6,533 nt of DNA from an uncultured Lysobacter sp. GTDB lineage: Bacteria > Pseudomonadota > Gammaproteobacteria > Xanthomonadales > Xanthomonadaceae. The notes beneath the pieces are model-generated. The model did not search any database, was not told the DNA's origin, and was given only the letters and a program-made list of their open reading frames with translations. The stretch spans positions 1 to 6,533 of the forward strand of contig CALTXS010000059.1 in assembly GCA_943913335.1 (NCBI GenBank), read 5' to 3'. Shown in pieces: positions 4,396 through 6,533 of the stretch (position 1 is its first letter; every line of letters begins with the position of its first letter). Both the position numbers and the translations under genes were made by a program.

Positions 4396-6533
4396 ATGAT
4401 TGATTTTCTACGTCCCGGATCCTATTGCGTGAGCAAAACTCTTCGTTTGCTGCCGTTAACCTTGGCAGTTCTAGCCGCCCTACCGGCTATGGCCAAGGAT
4501 TACGATCATCTCGACTGGGGTCTGTGTCCTATTCAGGATGCCGTACCGCGTTTTGAAGACGCGGGCCGCCCCTCCTCTGATGCCCTGAACCGCCTCGGTC
4601 AGCCTACTGACATCGAGGGCGATACTGCCGAGGGCGACGAGACCAACCAGACCTTCTCCGGCAACGTCAATCTGCATCGGGGCGATCAGTTCCTGGGCAC
4701 CGACAATCTCCAGTACAACGATGAGACCGGTGACTATGAGGCATCCGGTTCGGTCCGGTATCAGGACAGTAATCTGCGCCTGCGTGCTGCTCAAGCATCG
4801 GGCAATCAGGAATCGGATCTGCACACCGTCGAGGATCTGAGGTACCAACTGCTGTCGCGTCGCGGCAATGGTGTGGCAAACAAGATTACCTTCCAGGGCG
4901 ATCTGGGCACAATGGCGGGTGCAACGTATTCCACCTGCCCACCCGAAGAGCGTCGCTGGGAAGTGCAAGCCGACGAAATCCGCGTAGACAACGCGTCCGG
5001 CTTTGCAACGGCGCATAACGCAAAGTTGCGCATCGGCAAGGTGCCGGTGCTGTACATGCCCTATTTCAAGTTCCCGATCGATGATCGGCGCCGCACCGGC
5101 CTGCTGTATCCGGCCATTAGTCTCTCGGGCCGTAACGGCTTTGACTATAAGCAGCCGTATTACATCAATCTGGCACCTAATTACGATGCCACCATCACGC
5201 CGCGCCTGATGAGCGAACGGGGACTGGCTGTCGCCGGTGAATTCCGCTGGCTATACGAACGCGGCAATGGCATCGTGCAGGCCAATTTCCTGCCGAATGA
5301 CCGACTGCCGGCCAATGACCCGGACCGCTATCTGCACGATGACAACGGCAATCCGTACCCGGAACCCGAGTCACCCGACAATCGCGGCATGTTCAGCCTG
5401 CGCAACTTCCACCAGTTCAATCGCCAATGGTGGGCCTCGAGCAACTTGAACTGGGTCAGCGATCGCCACTATCTCGAAGACTTCAACACCTCTCGCTACG
5501 GCCTGGCCGAGTACATGGTGACGAGCACGGCGGGGCTTTACGGTCGCGGCAAGTACTGGAGCGCATCGCTCTCGGCCGATCACTACCAGATTGCCGATTA
5601 CACACTAACCGAAGCATCGCTTCCGTTTGATCGCCTGCCGCGCGCGCTCTTCGAATACAACCGCCCGTTCGGTAAGTTCGAAACCGGTCTGGCAGCAGAG
5701 CTGGTCAATTTCCGTCATCAGGTTTACGACGGCGGGTCGCGCCTGGATGTGCGTCCGTATGTATCCATGCCTTTGCAGGGTGCCAGCTGGTTCGTCACAC
5801 CCAAGCTGCAGTATCGCTACACGACTTATCAGATTGACAAGGATCTGGCAGCGCGTCTGGGCGGAAACAGTTCCCCGTCGCGCAGCTTGCCGATTGCCAG
5901 CTTGGATGCCGGCATGTACTACGATCGCCACGTGCAGATTAAGGGTGTCAAATATCTCAACACTCTGGAACCGCGAATCTACTACCTCTATACCCCGTAC
6001 GAGGATCAGTCCGATCTGCCGACGTTCGATACCGTACCGTTCACGTTTAGCTGGGGTCAGCTGTTCCGTGACAACCGTTACACGGGTGCCGACCGTCAGT
6101 CCGACGCCAATCAGCTCACTACGGCGCTAACCACTCGCTTTATCAGCGAAGATACGGGTCAGGAACGACTTTCGCTGTCGCTTGGACAGATTCGCTACTT
6201 CAAGGGCGTGCAAGTCGCCATGCCGGGCGAAACGCCGCTGCTCCAGGGCAAATCGGCTTACGTGGCTGAGGCTTCGTTCGCTCCGACTGATCGCTGGCTG
6301 GTCAATTCCAGCTACCAGTGGGATCCCAAGCGCGGTGGTCGCGACCTGATGTCCGTGCGTGCCCGTTACCTGATGGGCAACCAGGGCGTGGTCAATTTGG
6401 CCTATCGTCACCGTCGCAGCCCGGTCACCTCTGAAGATCTCGTGAAACAGGCCGACTTCTCCTTTCTGTACCCGATCAATCCCAACTGGAGCGTGGTTGG
6501 CCGCCACTACTATTCGCTGCTCGACAATAAGAC
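4396..6533 (+). CDS. lptD: LPS-assembly outer-membrane protein LptD (3' truncated by window end)
   Basis: The frame is open to the right edge: 712 codons plus two bases, with no frameshift seen. LptD forms with LptE the outer-membrane translocon that inserts lipopolysaccharide into the outer leaflet. The signal peptide has hydrophobic core LLPLTLAVLAALP (18-30) and cleavage after AMA at 33. An N-terminal OstA/LptA-like jellyroll spans about 75-215, then the barrel begins. VPVLYMPYFKFPIDDRRRTG, NLAPNYDATITPRLMSERG, FSWGQLFRDNRYTGADR (about 551-567) and the adjacent DANQLT are LptD hallmarks. Cys44 (LCPI) and Cys181 (STCPP) correspond to E. coli Cys31 and Cys173; their C-terminal partners, an adjacent pair in E. 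coli, lie beyond the window along with perhaps 100-150 residues. ATG 4396 is chosen for AGGG nine bases upstream. ATG 4372 (eight residues longer) and GTG 4429 (a more compact signal peptide, starting at SKTLRLL) are alternatives. In many relatives surA and pdxA follow. Identification is firm; the start is less so. Confidence 0.95.
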   Translation, partial: MIDFLRPGSYCVSKTLRLLPLTLAVLAALPAMAKDYDHLDWGLCPIQDAVPRFEDAGRPSSDALNRLGQPTDIEGDTAEGDETNQTFSGNVNLHRGDQFLGTDNLQYNDETGDYEASGSVRYQDSNLRLRAAQASGNQESDLHTVEDLRYQLLSRRGNGVANKITFQGDLGTMAGATYSTCPPEERRWEVQADEIRVDNASGFATAHNAKLRIGKVPVLYMPYFKFPIDDRRRTGLLYPAISLSGRNGFDYKQPYYINLAPNYDATITPRLMSERGLAVAGEFRWLYERGNGIVQANFLPNDRLPANDPDRYLHDDNGNPYPEPESPDNRGMFSLRNFHQFNRQWWASSNLNWVSDRHYLEDFNTSRYGLAEYMVTSTAGLYGRGKYWSASLSADHYQIADYTLTEASLPFDRLPRALFEYNRPFGKFETGLAAELVNFRHQVYDGGSRLDVRPYVSMPLQGASWFVTPKLQYRYTTYQIDKDLAARLGGNSSPSRSLPIASLDAGMYYDRHVQIKGVKYLNTLEPRIYYLYTPYEDQSDLPTFDTVPFTFSWGQLFRDNRYTGADRQSDANQLTTALTTRFISEDTGQERLSLSLGQIRYFKGVQVAMPGETPLLQGKSAYVAEASFAPTDRWLVNSSYQWDPKRGGRDLMSVRARYLMGNQGVVNLAYRHRRSPVTSEDLVKQADFSFLYPINPNWSVVGRHYYSLLDNK

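Noticed and set aside
5627..6130. Plus-strand open frame (167 codons) inside lptD
   Set aside because: The frame at 4396 continues uninterrupted through it with LptD motifs; this one is an out-of-frame shadow.

Overview
The window looks like ordinary chromosomal housekeeping DNA from a moderately GC-rich gammaproteobacterium. RlmM, a UbiH/UbiI pair of aerobic ubiquinone hydroxylases, an MsrB with an [15 protein letters not shown] N-terminus and LptD all point to Gammaproteobacteria. The overall flavour resembles the Xanthomonadales/Lysobacterales, but this placement is inference from recalled sequence patterns. There is no rRNA, tRNA, insertion sequence, CRISPR array or phage gene.

Layout. 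The 3' end of rlmM (23S rRNA C2498 ribose methyltransferase) enters from the left and runs into a convergent, translationally coupled ubiH-ubiI-like pair on the minus strand. A 35-bp divergent interval separates ubiH from a plus-strand pair: a small multi-TM protein of the DUF6580 type, then a PduO-type ATP:cob(I)alamin adenosyltransferase whose GTG start lies 6 bases past the preceding stop. Next is msrB on the minus strand, convergent with the adenosyltransferase gene. An 87-bp divergent promoter region then leads to lptD on the plus strand, which is open to the right edge and lacks its C-terminus.

How the genes fit together. ubiH and the ubiI-like gene make two ring-hydroxylating steps of ubiquinone synthesis. 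The DUF6580/PduO pair suggests import of a corrinoid and its conversion to adenosylcobalamin; this is the least understood and most interesting part of the window. msrB repairs oxidised methionine. lptD encodes the outer-membrane LPS translocon barrel, which needs correct disulfide formation to mature. A sigma-E-like promoter (TGAACGT, 15-bp spacer, TCCGA) sits just upstream of lptD and, if real, would tie it to envelope stress.

Every stretch longer than 300 bases is covered by a gene. I see no unprecedented multi-gene system here; the findings are mostly modest regulatory or family-level observations.
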